A stretch of 64,000 nucleotides of DNA, from the NCBI GenBank assembly GCA_009780185.1, contig WRAN01000005.1:79776-143775 (forward strand). The letters are read 5' to 3'. Below are positions 39,921 to 49,449 of the stretch, in pieces. The stretch's first letter is position 1, and every line of letters starts with the position of its first letter. Made by a program: the position numbers and the translations under genes. The notes beneath the pieces were generated by a model. It was given only the letters and a program-made list of their open reading frames with translations, made no database searches and was not told the DNA's origin. The stretch is from Defluviitaleaceae bacterium. GTDB lineage: Bacteria; Bacillota; Clostridia; Lachnospirales; WQUN01.

Positions 39921-40696
39921 TGCGTTTTAGCACAATAGTAAGCGGCTCTAGTGGAAACTGCACCTATGTCGGCCTATGCGGCCAGCATTTACTTGTGGAC
40001 GCAGGCCTTTCTGGTAAGCGCATACAGCATGGGCTTAATCAATTAGACATTCCAAAACCCACCGCCATCCTTATTACCCACGAGCATAGCGACCATATCG
40101 CAGGTGCTGGTATAATGGCGCGGCGGCTTGATATTCCTATTTACGCTACGCCACTAACGTGGCGTTTCTTTTTGCGACATAAAAAATTAGGACCCTTAAA
40201 AGAAGAGCAGGTAAAGCATATAATTCCAGGTCAACCCACAATGATTGGCAATGCTAAAGTTACAGCATTTGATGTGCCTCACGACGCAATCCAACCCGTA
40301 GGCTATATCTTTGAGGAAGACAGCAAAAAAATAGCCCTAACCACAGACTTAGGCAAACCTACAGATATCGTGCTAGAGTATTTACAAAAAGCCAACATTT
40401 TACTAATTGAAAGCAACCACGATGTGGAAATGGTGGAAAAAGGCAAATATCACAGGGATCTTAAAGACCGGGTTCTAAGCTCACGCGGCCATTTATCCAA
40501 TGCAGCGTGCGGGCAGCTTATCACAGAAGTAGCATGGGAAGGCTTGAAACATGTAATCCTAGGCCATTTAAGCGAAGAAAATAACACCCCAATGCTGGCC
40601 TTCGACACCGTAGACCGAATCCTTGATGCCCACAATATAAAAGTAAATCTAACAGTAGCTGACCGTTACTATGTTGGGGAGATGATCCAGATATGA
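39920..40696 (+). CDS. walJ: WalJ/YycJ family metallo-beta-lactamase-fold hydrolase
   Basis: 258 residues. The metal motif THEHSDHIAG is near residue 52. MRFSTIVSGSSGNCTYVG at the start and LSSRGHLSNAACGQLITEV near 190 are typical of the WalJ/YycJ/VicX branch, thought to act as a 5'-3' exonuclease coordinating division with replication. The ATG overlaps the murA stop (TGATG) and its own stop overlaps the addA start (ATGA). It is not in a walRK operon here, but is placed with a cell-wall gene and a recombination gene. Confidence 0.9.
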   Translation: MRFSTIVSGSSGNCTYVGLCGQHLLVDAGLSGKRIQHGLNQLDIPKPTAILITHEHSDHIAGAGIMARRLDIPIYATPLTWRFFLRHKKLGPLKEEQVKHIIPGQPTMIGNAKVTAFDVPHDAIQPVGYIFEEDSKKIALTTDLGKPTDIVLEYLQKANILLIESNHDVEMVEKGKYHRDLKDRVLSSRGHLSNAACGQLITEVAWEGLKHVILGHLSEENNTPMLAFDTVDRILDAHNIKVNLTVADRYYVGEMIQI

Positions 40697-43600
40697 CCTT
40701 TACCCCAGCCCAACAAGCCGCCATTTCATATGATGCCCCGGAAATCCTAGTCTCCGCAGCCGCTGGCTCGGGAAAAACCGCGGTATTAACCGAACGGATA
40801 CTGCGTCATATCGGAAGTAATATAGGTATAGATCGCCTCCTGGTGGTAACCTTCACAGAAGCTGCGGCGGCAGAAATGAAGGAACGCATTACAGAAAAAA
40901 TCCACAACTTACAGCAAGAATATCCAAGTCAGCACCTGGCAGACCAGGCGGCTTTATTGGCGATGGCTGATATTTCCACGATACATGCTTTTTGCCGCAA
41001 ACTGGTTAAAGAGCATTTTCAACTGATAGATATAGATCCGGCTTTTCGCGTGGCTGATGACGCGGAACTTGGAATAATAAGAAAAGAAGTAATGGATCAG
41101 GTTTTCGAAGAGGCTTATAACAAGGAGGATAATGTCGGCTTTATCGACCTTGTGGATGTATATGGCGGAAAGGCTAAAGATGAAGGCTTGGATGTATTAG
41201 TGCGTAAGCTGTATACGTTCCTTGAAAGTGATCCATTTCCAATGGCCGCTGCCATGGAATACACAAAGCCCTTTAATAATCTTGATAATATAGATAAAAC
41301 CCCATGGGCAGGAGTTGCAAAGCAGGAGCTGATAACGGGACTAGAAGGCATAGAAGAAGGCCTTAGCCTAGCTAAAGAGATATGCCACCAACCAAATGGT
41401 CCGGAAAAGTACATAGATAAAATAGAAGAAAACCAGTCCATGATTCAGGCCTTAAAAAACGAAATAAAAGAAAAGCCCTTCTCGGAAATGTATGATTCAT
41501 TTCTACGTGTAGACTGGGGGCGGCTGCCCTCAATCCAAAAAAAAGATGAAGTAAATGCCGCCCTAAAGGACCGCGCTCAGCGCATACGCGAAAGAGAGGC
41601 CAAAACCCGATTCAAAGACCTCATGACAGGTGTTTTTTTTGCGCCTCCAGGTAAAATGCACCAAGACCTTATGGCATTGGCTCCCCGAGTTGAGGCACTG
41701 ATGAATCTAGTCGCACAATATTCCCAAGCCTTCGCCGCGGAAAAACTAAATCGTAACCTTCTGGACTTTTCGGATCTAGAGCATTTTGCAATAAAGGTAC
41801 TATACCCTGATGGCCCTAAAGATATGACTCCAGGCCCAGTTGCCAGCGCTCTATCCGCAAAATACTATGAAGTCTTAATAGACGAATACCAAGACTCTAA
41901 TAGAGTCCAAGACTTGATTTTGAAAGCAGTTGCTCCAAAGCGCTTTATGGTAGGAGATGTAAAGCAAAGTATCTATAGGTTTAGACGGGCAAATCCAGGT
42001 CTTTTCATAGAAAAATACAATACCTTCACCTCATATGAAGAGTATAAAAACATCCCCGATATGCAAAGCTACATAAATGAGCCTATCCGCATAGATTTAT
42101 CTCAAAACTTTAGAAGCCGCAGTGGGGTCATAGATGCTGTAAACTTTTTCTTTTCACAGCTTATGTGTAGTCAGGTTGGAGAAGTCAGTTATGACGATGC
42201 CGCAGCCCTGCATGCGGGTGCAAAATACGAGGATTTGCCAGAAAACACCTTCCCAGGTATGTGGGTTGAATTACTAGACCAAACGCTCACAGATCCAGAG
42301 GAAGAACCTGTGCCATCTGTAATTGCCGAAACCCGTATGATAGCATCCTGCATCCATGAAGTATTAGCCACAAGACAAGTATGGGATAAAACCATTGATG
42401 GCTATCGGCCATCCCAGCTAAAAGACATAGTAATCTTAGCCAGAAGCGCTAACTCCCTAGCCAAGGATGTAATAGAAGAGCTAAAAGCCTGCGGTATAGA
42501 CGCAATTGCAGATATGACAGCCGCTTTCTACCAGCAGATGGAAATAAAAACAGCCCTAGCCTTTCTAAGAGTAACCGACAATCCGCGGCAAGACACTGAT
42601 CTAATTACAGTGCTAAGCACTCCTGTATACTCACTTACCCCTGACGAACTATTGGAAATAAAGCAATCTTCGATAGAGAAATCGGAAGACAAGGACATTA
42701 GATTCTACGACTATCTATTAGCATTTAGTAAATCCCAGGACGCTACTGACAAGGTAAATCGATTCATGGCTGACTTAGAAAGCTGGCGAAGCGCCGCGGT
42801 ATATCTTCCCATAAGCCGTCTTTTGGGGATGATATATGATGCTACCGATTATCCTTCTTATGCCGCTGCTATGCCTGGGGGGGATATTCGCCAAGCCAAT
42901 CTTAGACTGCTTATGGAAAAAGCTATAGAGTTTGAGGAAACCAGCTTTAAAGGGCTATTCCACTTTATGCAATATACACAAGGCCTGCATAGCACTGACT
43001 CACAGGCCCGTGTTGCCGGGGCTGTTGCCCCTTTAGAGGATATGGAAAACAGAGTACGCTTTATGTCTATCCATAAATCCAAAGGCCTGGAATTTCCTAT
43101 AGTAATCACCGCATTTCTGGGTAAAACCTTCAACTTAGACGACGAACGCCAGCCAATAATCCTACATGGCGCCGGAGGTCTTGGCCCTAAATATGTAAAT
43201 CTAAAAAAACGAACCCGGTCAAAGACCTTAGCCCATTATGCTCTATCACGCCTTACCCGCAAGGAAAATCTATCAGAAGAAATGCGCTGCCTATACGTAG
43301 CAATGACTAGAGCCAAGGAGCTGCTAATACTAACGGGTCGAACAAAGAGTTATGAATCCGATATGGAAAAATGGTCTGACGCGGCATCTTCCACCAATCT
43401 ATCCCCATACTACCGCCAAAGTGCCGGAAAATATCTAGATTGGGTCATGCCATGCTTGCTACGCCACCAAGACGGCACATCTGTTTTGGATGACGCAGCT
43501 GCTAATATAAGGAATCACTCATCTTCCTTTGACATACGAGTGCATCATGGTCAAGTGCAGTTTGAAACCCCGGCTGTAAGAGTACCCGATGATGATTCTC

Positions 43601-44301
43601 TAGAAGCGGTTACAATGCCAATCCTCTCGTTTCAGAGTAAGGCTCTGCCTTCAAAGCTTTCTATTACAGAAATAAAGCGTCAGTTCATATCCGATGCCTC
43701 ACCAGACAGTACCGTATATCATGACCCGCCTCTTAGCTTTGACCCGCCCAGCTTCATCCAAGCCAATGAAAATATAACACCCATGGGCCTAGGCTCGGCG
43801 TTTCATACTATTGTAGAGCATATGGACTTTATACAGCATAGAAGCCAAGAATCCATCAAAGGTCTTATAGCGTCATTGATAGATAGAAATCTCCTAACAG
43901 CAGAGATAGCATCTGCTATTGACCTTAACAAAATAATAACTTTGGCCAACTCCCCATTAGCTGCCCGTATACGTTTAGCAAAAGATATCCGCCGCGAAAC
44001 CCCCTTCGTAATGGCTGTCCCTGCCAATGAAATATACTTAGATCTGCCACCGAATCAAGAATCTATTCTTGTGCACGGAATAATCGACTGTTACTTCGAA
44101 GAATCCGATGGCCTAGTGTTGGTGGATTTTAAAACAGAAAACCCAGGTCAAGATATAACTCAGTGGGTAGAATCTCATCGGACACAGCTTAATATATATA
44201 GAAAAGCCATAGAAGAAGCCACATCAAGTAAAGTTAAAGAAGTAGTTCTATATTCGTTTGTAGCAGGCTCTTTTACTGTCGTTCCTCATAAGATGCAGTA
44301 A
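40693..44301 (+). CDS. addA: ATP-dependent helicase/nuclease subunit A
   Basis: 1202 residues, near the usual AddA length. With AddB it processes double-strand breaks for recombination. The UvrD-type helicase has Walker A SAAAGSGKTAVLTERIL near residue 17, VTFTEAAAAEMKERI near 53, Walker B VLIDEYQDSN near 395, MSIHKSKGLEFPIVI near 790 and CLYVAMTRAKELLI near 870. The C-terminal nuclease domain has VHGIIDCYFEE and LVDFKTEN near 1144. No addB lies beside it, although addB usually precedes addA; it may be elsewhere. Start overlaps walJ (ATGA). Confidence 0.93.
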   Translation: MTFTPAQQAAISYDAPEILVSAAAGSGKTAVLTERILRHIGSNIGIDRLLVVTFTEAAAAEMKERITEKIHNLQQEYPSQHLADQAALLAMADISTIHAFCRKLVKEHFQLIDIDPAFRVADDAELGIIRKEVMDQVFEEAYNKEDNVGFIDLVDVYGGKAKDEGLDVLVRKLYTFLESDPFPMAAAMEYTKPFNNLDNIDKTPWAGVAKQELITGLEGIEEGLSLAKEICHQPNGPEKYIDKIEENQSMIQALKNEIKEKPFSEMYDSFLRVDWGRLPSIQKKDEVNAALKDRAQRIREREAKTRFKDLMTGVFFAPPGKMHQDLMALAPRVEALMNLVAQYSQAFAAEKLNRNLLDFSDLEHFAIKVLYPDGPKDMTPGPVASALSAKYYEVLIDEYQDSNRVQDLILKAVAPKRFMVGDVKQSIYRFRRANPGLFIEKYNTFTSYEEYKNIPDMQSYINEPIRIDLSQNFRSRSGVIDAVNFFFSQLMCSQVGEVSYDDAAALHAGAKYEDLPENTFPGMWVELLDQTLTDPEEEPVPSVIAETRMIASCIHEVLATRQVWDKTIDGYRPSQLKDIVILARSANSLAKDVIEELKACGIDAIADMTAAFYQQMEIKTALAFLRVTDNPRQDTDLITVLSTPVYSLTPDELLEIKQSSIEKSEDKDIRFYDYLLAFSKSQDATDKVNRFMADLESWRSAAVYLPISRLLGMIYDATDYPSYAAAMPGGDIRQANLRLLMEKAIEFEETSFKGLFHFMQYTQGLHSTDSQARVAGAVAPLEDMENRVRFMSIHKSKGLEFPIVITAFLGKTFNLDDERQPIILHGAGGLGPKYVNLKKRTRSKTLAHYALSRLTRKENLSEEMRCLYVAMTRAKELLILTGRTKSYESDMEKWSDAASSTNLSPYYRQSAGKYLDWVMPCLLRHQDGTSVLDDAAANIRNHSSSFDIRVHHGQVQFETPAVRVPDDDSLEAVTMPILSFQSKALPSKLSITEIKRQFISDASPDSTVYHDPPLSFDPPSFIQANENITPMGLGSAFHTIVEHMDFIQHRSQESIKGLIASLIDRNLLTAEIASAIDLNKIITLANSPLAARIRLAKDIRRETPFVMAVPANEIYLDLPPNQESILVHGIIDCYFEESDGLVLVDFKTENPGQDITQWVESHRTQLNIYRKAIEEATSSKVKEVVLYSFVAGSFTVVPHKMQ

Positions 44302-44352
44302 ACCTTGCCGAATATGGTAAAATAACCAGAAATGTCCATCCCGGAGGGAAAA

Positions 44353-45978
44353 GTGAAAACCTATCTCGATTATATACAAAGCCTTCATGCCTTGTTTGAC
44401 ACATATTTTATGGAAGCATATCGCGAAGCCAATCCTCGTAGGCGTCGTAGTACTTTGCCATACCTACAGGCCATCTATCGCCGTTGGTACTATTCTACTA
44501 TTATAGAGAACACCCCACTTTCCCCTGCTAATATCATAGAAGCCATATGCCGACATCATGGTCAGTCTCATTCTATTTATCCGGTAGCCCGCGAGCGGTC
44601 GAAGGCAAAGCTGACAGGGATAGATATGGAACTTATCGAATACTCCCTAGAGGCGCACCCAATAATAGATGATCTTGTTTTGCTAACAGATTTTTGCTTG
44701 CCTTATATAGACCTAACCGATGAAGGTATTATGCCAAGTGATAAAGCGCGAAAGCTAGCCGAAAAGCTAAGTCTATGTGATCCTCACTACGGTGGGTTCT
44801 TGCTGGAATTGGCTCTGCGTATGAAGCTTATTATTAAAGTACCGTCAATAGGGGTCAATCGCTTTTGTGTAGCCACAGACATAAAAAATAGATTATTAAC
44901 CCCAGCTTCTGATTTATTCCACGAGATAGTAGAAGCAACAATTTTTCTGTCATCTAAAGGGCTTCAAGACTTAGTAATGCTACCAGAATCTTTATTTTCT
45001 GTGAGCTTTGTTCGGTCGCTACTTGTTAACCCAATGGAAACAGATGATATTTTTGCAAGGGTATACGAAGTCTTAGGCTATGATCTAGAAGATTTATTAG
45101 ATATAACTATGGGAATGAAAGACACAGATGATGAAGATATAGACGGCAGAGATATGGATCTTTTGGCTGGCACATTTATGACAGGGGTATATCTGGACAA
45201 ATTCTTTTTTACCCCTTTTGGTCATTTTCTAAAGCTTATCCGACCTTTATATGTAATCCCATTCGAGTTCGAAGGTGAAATTGCTGACTATACAGCGGTA
45301 AACAATGACCCGGAAGAAGGGATTATTGCCTTTTTTGCGCCGTGCTCCAGCTATACTCTCACAGATTTGGGGATAGAGTATTTTGGTGTTTCCAAAACGG
45401 AAGCTAACTTTCTTGATGTAGCAGATGCCATCCAGTTCGAAAATATGAAGGATTCTATATTTTCATCTAAAGAGGCTTTAGAGGTTTTTGTCGCAGTGGC
45501 TAAGCACTTAGGCCCAATTGGCACTATGCAAAAAGGCCAGGGATGGAATAGCATTTATACCTTTAGGGTGAGAATGGAAAGTGATACATCTGTATGGATA
45601 CATTTGCAAGTCCCGGAATCAGCCACTCTCCATCAAATGTATGATGAAATAGCAATGCACTTATATATAAAGGATAATGGAGACTACACTTTTTATCACG
45701 ATAAGGAAGAAAACAGATTTGCAGAATACTCCTCACCAAAGCGCGCAAAACGCCGAGGTAAAAATGCAGAAGAAACAGAAATTAGTAAACTTGACTTCGA
45801 GCATCAAAAGCAACTGCTGCTAGTAGCATATAATCAAGCAATTCCTTTTGGAAGAACGAATCCAACAATGCAGGTAGAAATAGAGCTGCTACACATAAAA
45901 CCCCCAGAGGAGGGGTACGAATACCCAAGAATTAGCCGTGTAAGCAAAGGGTTTAGGGAAATCTTTGAAGATGATTAG
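44353..45978 (+). CDS. Unknown protein with C-terminal pRiA4b ORF-3-like domain
   Basis: About 541 residues. No family is recognised for residues 1-390, which look helical and soluble (basic NPRRRRSTLPYLQAIYRRWYY near residue 30, acidic DTDDEDIDGRDMD near 257). Residues 400-480 (IYTFRVRMESDTSVWIHLQV, PESATLHQMYDEIAMHLYI) resemble the PRiA4_ORF3 domain, where xxxWRRxxVPxxxTLxxLH is usual; the tryptophan is kept and RR is IH. The start is GTG 44353, 5 nt after GGAGG; an ATG at 44332 has no site. It lies 51 bp after addA on the same strand, without a terminator between, so probably co-transcribed. Confidence 0.7.
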   Translation: MKTYLDYIQSLHALFDTYFMEAYREANPRRRRSTLPYLQAIYRRWYYSTIIENTPLSPANIIEAICRHHGQSHSIYPVARERSKAKLTGIDMELIEYSLEAHPIIDDLVLLTDFCLPYIDLTDEGIMPSDKARKLAEKLSLCDPHYGGFLLELALRMKLIIKVPSIGVNRFCVATDIKNRLLTPASDLFHEIVEATIFLSSKGLQDLVMLPESLFSVSFVRSLLVNPMETDDIFARVYEVLGYDLEDLLDITMGMKDTDDEDIDGRDMDLLAGTFMTGVYLDKFFFTPFGHFLKLIRPLYVIPFEFEGEIADYTAVNNDPEEGIIAFFAPCSSYTLTDLGIEYFGVSKTEANFLDVADAIQFENMKDSIFSSKEALEVFVAVAKHLGPIGTMQKGQGWNSIYTFRVRMESDTSVWIHLQVPESATLHQMYDEIAMHLYIKDNGDYTFYHDKEENRFAEYSSPKRAKRRGKNAEETEISKLDFEHQKQLLLVAYNQAIPFGRTNPTMQVEIELLHIKPPEEGYEYPRISRVSKGFREIFEDD

Positions 45979-46001
45979 TAACTTCAAATTAACAGCATCG
46001 T

Positions 46002-46033
46002 AAATGGCCTGTAATTGTATTACAGGCCATTTG
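46002..46033. terminator. Terminator after the addA operon
   Basis: AAATGGCCTGTAAT pairs perfectly with ATTACAGGCCATTT around TGT. No long T-run, but the stem is strong and it lies 23 bp after the last stop. Confidence 0.7.
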
Positions 46034-46271
46034 CATGTAAAGTATAACCATCAACAACAGCGACGAAGCAATAAAATAAAACGCTAATTAATTTATATTG
46101 ATATCCATCCTGGGTTCCTCCTCCTTTTCCTGGGACAGTAAAAACATTGACGAACGGCCCAATGTCTAACTGTAACGATATCAACAAAATAGACTGTGGC
46201 CGTATCCGAACAAATAAAAATGCACCTCTCCCTGGGAAGAGAGGTGCATTTTTTATTAGAGTTCGCTGCAA
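46034..46271. other. Intergenic region with no gene recognised
   Basis: Between the two convergent units. GGAGGAGGAACCC stands on the minus strand near 46112-46125 but opens only a six-codon ORF, and the longer frame has no start next to it. The terminator at 46216-46254 is the only clear feature. Confidence 0.5.
46216..46254. terminator. Terminator of the solute-binding protein gene
   Basis: AAAATGCACCTCTC pairs perfectly with GAGAGGTGCATTTT; runs of A and T on either side make it bidirectional. It lies 18 bp past the minus-strand stop at 46272. Confidence 0.88.
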
Positions 46272-47666
46272 CTATTGTAGTGCCTCGCGAGCAATTTCAA
46301 TCTGGTGCCTAGCAACGTCTTCCGCCAAAGCACTATACCGAGAATAATCCACATCCCCAATGATACTATACCGAATAATGTCATCAACTCCGGCATTAGT
46401 ATGGTTTGTGCCCGGTATCGCTACTCCGGTAGGAGCGGAAAACCTCGCTTGCATATATCCAGGTAAAACCCCCATTCCATCAATCATGGCCCTGTCCAGT
46501 GCTGCATAAACTTCTTGAAGCCCCGGCGCAGGAATGGTTTGCCAAAGTGAATCTAGTACCTGTCTATTTTGGGTTACAGGTAGAACATTCATCGTAATTC
46601 CCATGTCCCTGGCGTACTGCAAGCGGCGTAAGTTGCCTTCTGTACCATGTCCCATCCACTGCGCAAGCAGATATGCCTCTTCAGGATGGGCAGTATTAGC
46701 ATATACCCCAATAACCTCAAGGCTTACAACGGATCTACCCCCAGGCACCCCAATAAAATCCCAATCAAATGATACTTGATTAAGCATTACATCCATCAGC
46801 CAAGCTCCGCCATAATACATGCCCATCTGTCCATACCTGAAAGCACCAAGTACATATCCTATTGGGAAGTAATCAGATACATCTCCAGCCGGGATGCTAT
46901 AAAAAGTAAAACCACTGTTAAAAATATCAGATGCTATACCCACTGCCTCCACCATTTCAGGTGAGTTAAGGGCAAAACCCAGCCCATCATAAGCAAAGAA
47001 TCCTAAATGGGGATTAATGGCTCCCGGGAACCAATCCACAAAGCCCAAGGAATGATTAATGCCAATACTGGGACGGTTTAAATCAGTAGCACCACGTACA
47101 GCCCGCAAAAAGCCTTCAGTAGATATACCAAAGGACGGAGGCTCAATGCCAAGCTCCCTAAACAAATCACGATTAACAAAGAATCCATGAACATCCTGCG
47201 AAAAGGGCAAAGCATAAACCATGCCATTTACCAAAGATGCCTCCCGTATAAGACGCGGCAGATCAAAGAAATCTAAATCATCCCAAGCAAAGGAAGTAAT
47301 ATCCATAAGCCAGCCATTGGAAACTTTTGCTCCTATATCATCAATCATAAAAACATCAGGCATACGGCCCTCACTGGCAGCCACAGTAAGAGTATCCATC
47401 CATGTATGAAGAGTAATGCTGCGGTCTATCTCTACAACTATATGGGGATGCTCATCCATAAAGGATTGAATCATACGTAGTTCCAATGGATCATCATGGC
47501 TGGGTCCTAGATTCCAGTTGGCGTAAGTGAGATTAATCTGATCACGGGCTGGGTCGCTCCCGTCTCTTACAATAAGAAAAACAATCAACCCAATAAGGCA
47601 GGCCAGAATAACCGCTCCGATAATTAGAATTAACTTTTTTCTTTCATTAAAGATGCTCATATACAT
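46272..47666 (-). CDS. Extracellular solute-binding protein, family 1 type
   Basis: About 464 residues, sugar-type ABC binding protein. The N-terminus KKLILIIGAVILACLIGLIV is strongly hydrophobic; the AC could be a lipobox, but the hydrophobic stretch continues after it, so a membrane anchor is equally likely. Family features: ITLHTWMDTLTVAASEGRMPDVFMID near residue 85, NGMVYALPFSQDVHGFFVNRDLF near 140, and a C-terminal helical end. AGAAGGGACG precedes ATG 47666. No permease or ATPase genes lie nearby, so it is an orphan; it may deliver to a distant transporter or act as a sensor. Confidence 0.85.
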   Translation of the reverse strand: MYMSIFNERKKLILIIGAVILACLIGLIVFLIVRDGSDPARDQINLTYANWNLGPSHDDPLELRMIQSFMDEHPHIVVEIDRSITLHTWMDTLTVAASEGRMPDVFMIDDIGAKVSNGWLMDITSFAWDDLDFFDLPRLIREASLVNGMVYALPFSQDVHGFFVNRDLFRELGIEPPSFGISTEGFLRAVRGATDLNRPSIGINHSLGFVDWFPGAINPHLGFFAYDGLGFALNSPEMVEAVGIASDIFNSGFTFYSIPAGDVSDYFPIGYVLGAFRYGQMGMYYGGAWLMDVMLNQVSFDWDFIGVPGGRSVVSLEVIGVYANTAHPEEAYLLAQWMGHGTEGNLRRLQYARDMGITMNVLPVTQNRQVLDSLWQTIPAPGLQEVYAALDRAMIDGMGVLPGYMQARFSAPTGVAIPGTNHTNAGVDDIIRYSIIGDVDYSRYSALAEDVARHQIEIAREALQ

Positions 47667-47682
47667 CGTCCCTTCTTTTGTA

Positions 47683-47715
47683 TATAGCAAACGACTTTCG
47701 AAATTGTTCGCTATA
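47683..47715. repeat. TATAGC palindromic element, short copy 3
   Basis: TATAGCAAAC (47683-47692) and GTTCGCTATA (47706-47715) pair at 9 of 10 positions. It shares its ends with the elements at 11796-11849 and 48931-49006 but has a shorter, different centre. It lies directly upstream of the solute-binding protein gene. Confidence 0.5.
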
Positions 47716-47907
47716 ACATATCGGCTCAGTAAGCCGCGCGTATCATGATACAACCCATTACAGTATTATTACAATAGGCGTCTGCCTCTAAACTGTAATA
47801 AATTAAATTTGTAACAGTTTTGTAATTGTATTTTACCTTTAAAAATGTTTCAATAACTGTGAAGTGAGTGTAATTGTGACCAAAAATAATTGCTAGGAGG
47901 TGAGGTA

Positions 47908-48903
47908 ATGCCCAAGATTGTGAAATATGCACTTTCTATGATTTTCTGTTTTACGGTCTTGATTGTTGCCGTATATGCCTCAAATGGAAGAGTAGCTTCC
48001 GCGCCCATTTGGCAAGAAACCATGTATGAGGTCGAAAGCCTAAACCTAAGACAGCAAGGTTTGGATATCCGAGGTGAAGTGCCAGTAATATTAGAAGAGT
48101 TTGGTGCTTCATATGAAAATCTTAACCAAGAAATAGAAAATGCAGTAAATACGCTAGCGGAAGGCACCAGGCGCATACGTGCCAGGCATGTAACCTTCCG
48201 ATACGAAATAGAATCCACAAACGAAGTAGTATCCATAGTAATATACGCAACAGCCCGGGCAGTAACCGACCGTACTACTGTGCTTTCCGTTAATTTCAAC
48301 CCGCGCAATGGCAACCTTGTAACCCTAACCCAAGCAGCAAGAAATCGTGATATTACTCCTTTGGTGGAAGGCAAAATTGCCGAAATGATACGTCAAGACC
48401 CGGCAACATACTACGCTGCATTTACCGCACCGGCAACGGGTCAAGCTTTTTACGTAACAAATACAGAATTGGTTCTGCTATTTGACGAGTTCCAGCTTTC
48501 ATCTGTACCCGGGGCAACATCGGAAATAAGATTTGTACTTGATAGTATTAGGGAATACACCATAAGAAATGACGAATATCGTATAAGCAATGACAGATAC
48601 GCAATAAGAATGATACCTGTAAGAAGAGTGCTTGAAGGCCTGGGTTATGGCGTAAGATGGGAACAAAGCGAAGGCGAGGCTATCATTACCCTTAATGGTC
48701 AAGCCGTTATAATCCTTCGGCCTGGTGAAAACAATTATCAGCTAAACGGAGTATTGCAGCGCTCTCTAGAAACTGCACCTCTATTAACTGGAGGCAATAT
48801 GTATGTCCCTATCAGCTTCTTTGACCAAATTTTGGGTTTGACTGCATTCACAGTTGATTCTCGGGGTGATATTACCTTTATCACATACCTGGGGCGGGCA
48901 TAG
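47908..48903 (+). CDS. Secreted stalk-domain protein
   Basis: About 331 residues. A signal peptide (ALSMIFCFTVLIVAVYASNG) is followed by a region resembling DUF3298/RsiV-type extracellular domains (RHVTFRYEIESTNEVVSIVI, NFNPRNGNLVTL). The C-terminal ~90 residues are a stalk (copper-amine-oxidase N-terminal-like) domain: MIPVRRVLEGLGYGVRWEQS, ITLNGQAVI, GGNMYVPISFFDQILG. CTAGGAGGTGAGG precedes ATG 47908. It probably binds a wall or polysaccharide ligand; no enzyme motif is seen. Single gene ending in the long palindrome at 48931. Confidence 0.8.
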   Translation: MPKIVKYALSMIFCFTVLIVAVYASNGRVASAPIWQETMYEVESLNLRQQGLDIRGEVPVILEEFGASYENLNQEIENAVNTLAEGTRRIRARHVTFRYEIESTNEVVSIVIYATARAVTDRTTVLSVNFNPRNGNLVTLTQAARNRDITPLVEGKIAEMIRQDPATYYAAFTAPATGQAFYVTNTELVLLFDEFQLSSVPGATSEIRFVLDSIREYTIRNDEYRISNDRYAIRMIPVRRVLEGLGYGVRWEQSEGEAIITLNGQAVIILRPGENNYQLNGVLQRSLETAPLLTGGNMYVPISFFDQILGLTAFTVDSRGDITFITYLGRA

Positions 48904-48930
48904 AGTCTAATGCAAAATCAAGATAATTAT

Positions 48931-49006
48931 AACCACACATGTATAGCAAATTAAGTGAGAATCAGTCCTGACTGTTTTTGAATTAATTTGCTATACATGT
49001 GTGGTT
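48931..49006. repeat. TATAGC palindromic element, copy 2, also a likely terminator
   Basis: Perfect 24-bp arms (48931-48954 and 48983-49006) around a 28-nt loop that contains CAGTCCTGACTG, then TTTT. The central 56 bp is homologous to 11796-11849. Copies 1 and 2 differ mostly where both arms change together. It probably terminates the stalk-protein transcript. Confidence 0.75.
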
Positions 49007-49140
49007 TTTTATAGCTGATACATCCAATGTTACAAATGTTTGACACAAATACCATTTTGCGTTATAATACTGTAATCTATGTGGAAGGGGGTAAGTAATA
49101 GGGACAAATACTGACTATACTTTTAAGAGAGGTGAATCGC

Positions 49141-49386
49141 TTGTTTGATAGGACAGATGTTTTTCATGTAAGAAGTGATATCCAAAAAATCGTAGGCTCT
49201 AAAGTTAGACTGGAAACCAATAAAGGGCGCCATAAGTCTACTGTGAGTAATGGGGTTGTGTCTCATGCATATCCCAGTATATTTACCGTACAGCTTAACG
49301 AAGGCCCCGATAAAACCTCCCGTAAGCTATCCTTTAGCTATACGGATGTGCTAACCAACGCCGTTGAAATAACTCTTTGTGATTAA
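49141..49386 (+). CDS. veg: Veg family protein
   Basis: About 81 residues, like Bacillus Veg: DIQKIVGSKVRLETNKGRHK then VVSHAYPSIFTVQLNEG and LSFSYTDVLTNAVEITL. In Bacillus, Veg is abundant and affects biofilm formation; mechanism unclear. The likely start is TTG 49141, 5-6 nt after GAGAGGTG; a GTG three codons earlier overlaps that site. It has its own terminator. Confidence 0.9.
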   Translation: MFDRTDVFHVRSDIQKIVGSKVRLETNKGRHKSTVSNGVVSHAYPSIFTVQLNEGPDKTSRKLSFSYTDVLTNAVEITLCD

Positions 49387-49396
49387 AATACAATAA

Positions 49397-49434
49397 AGAA
49401 CGCCTCCAGTCATTGTGACCGGAGGCGTTTTTTT
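49397..49434. terminator. Terminator shared by veg and the DUF5717-like operon
   Basis: AACGCCTCC pairs with GGAGGCGTT, extended by inner TCA/TGA, followed by TTTTT on the plus strand. Confidence 0.82.
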
Positions 49435-49449
49435 GTAAGAGGCATATAT

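Noticed and set aside
46250..46265. TTTTTATTAGAGTTC shared with 31387-31401 next to the rpsU terminator
   Set aside because: Only about 15 bases match, mostly terminator T-run; too short to call a repeat copy.
46020..46271. Possible small secreted peptide on the minus strand with a strong GGAGGAGG site
   Set aside because: The only ATG next to that site opens six codons. The longer hydrophobic frame has no start codon at a usable distance, and both ends fall in terminators.
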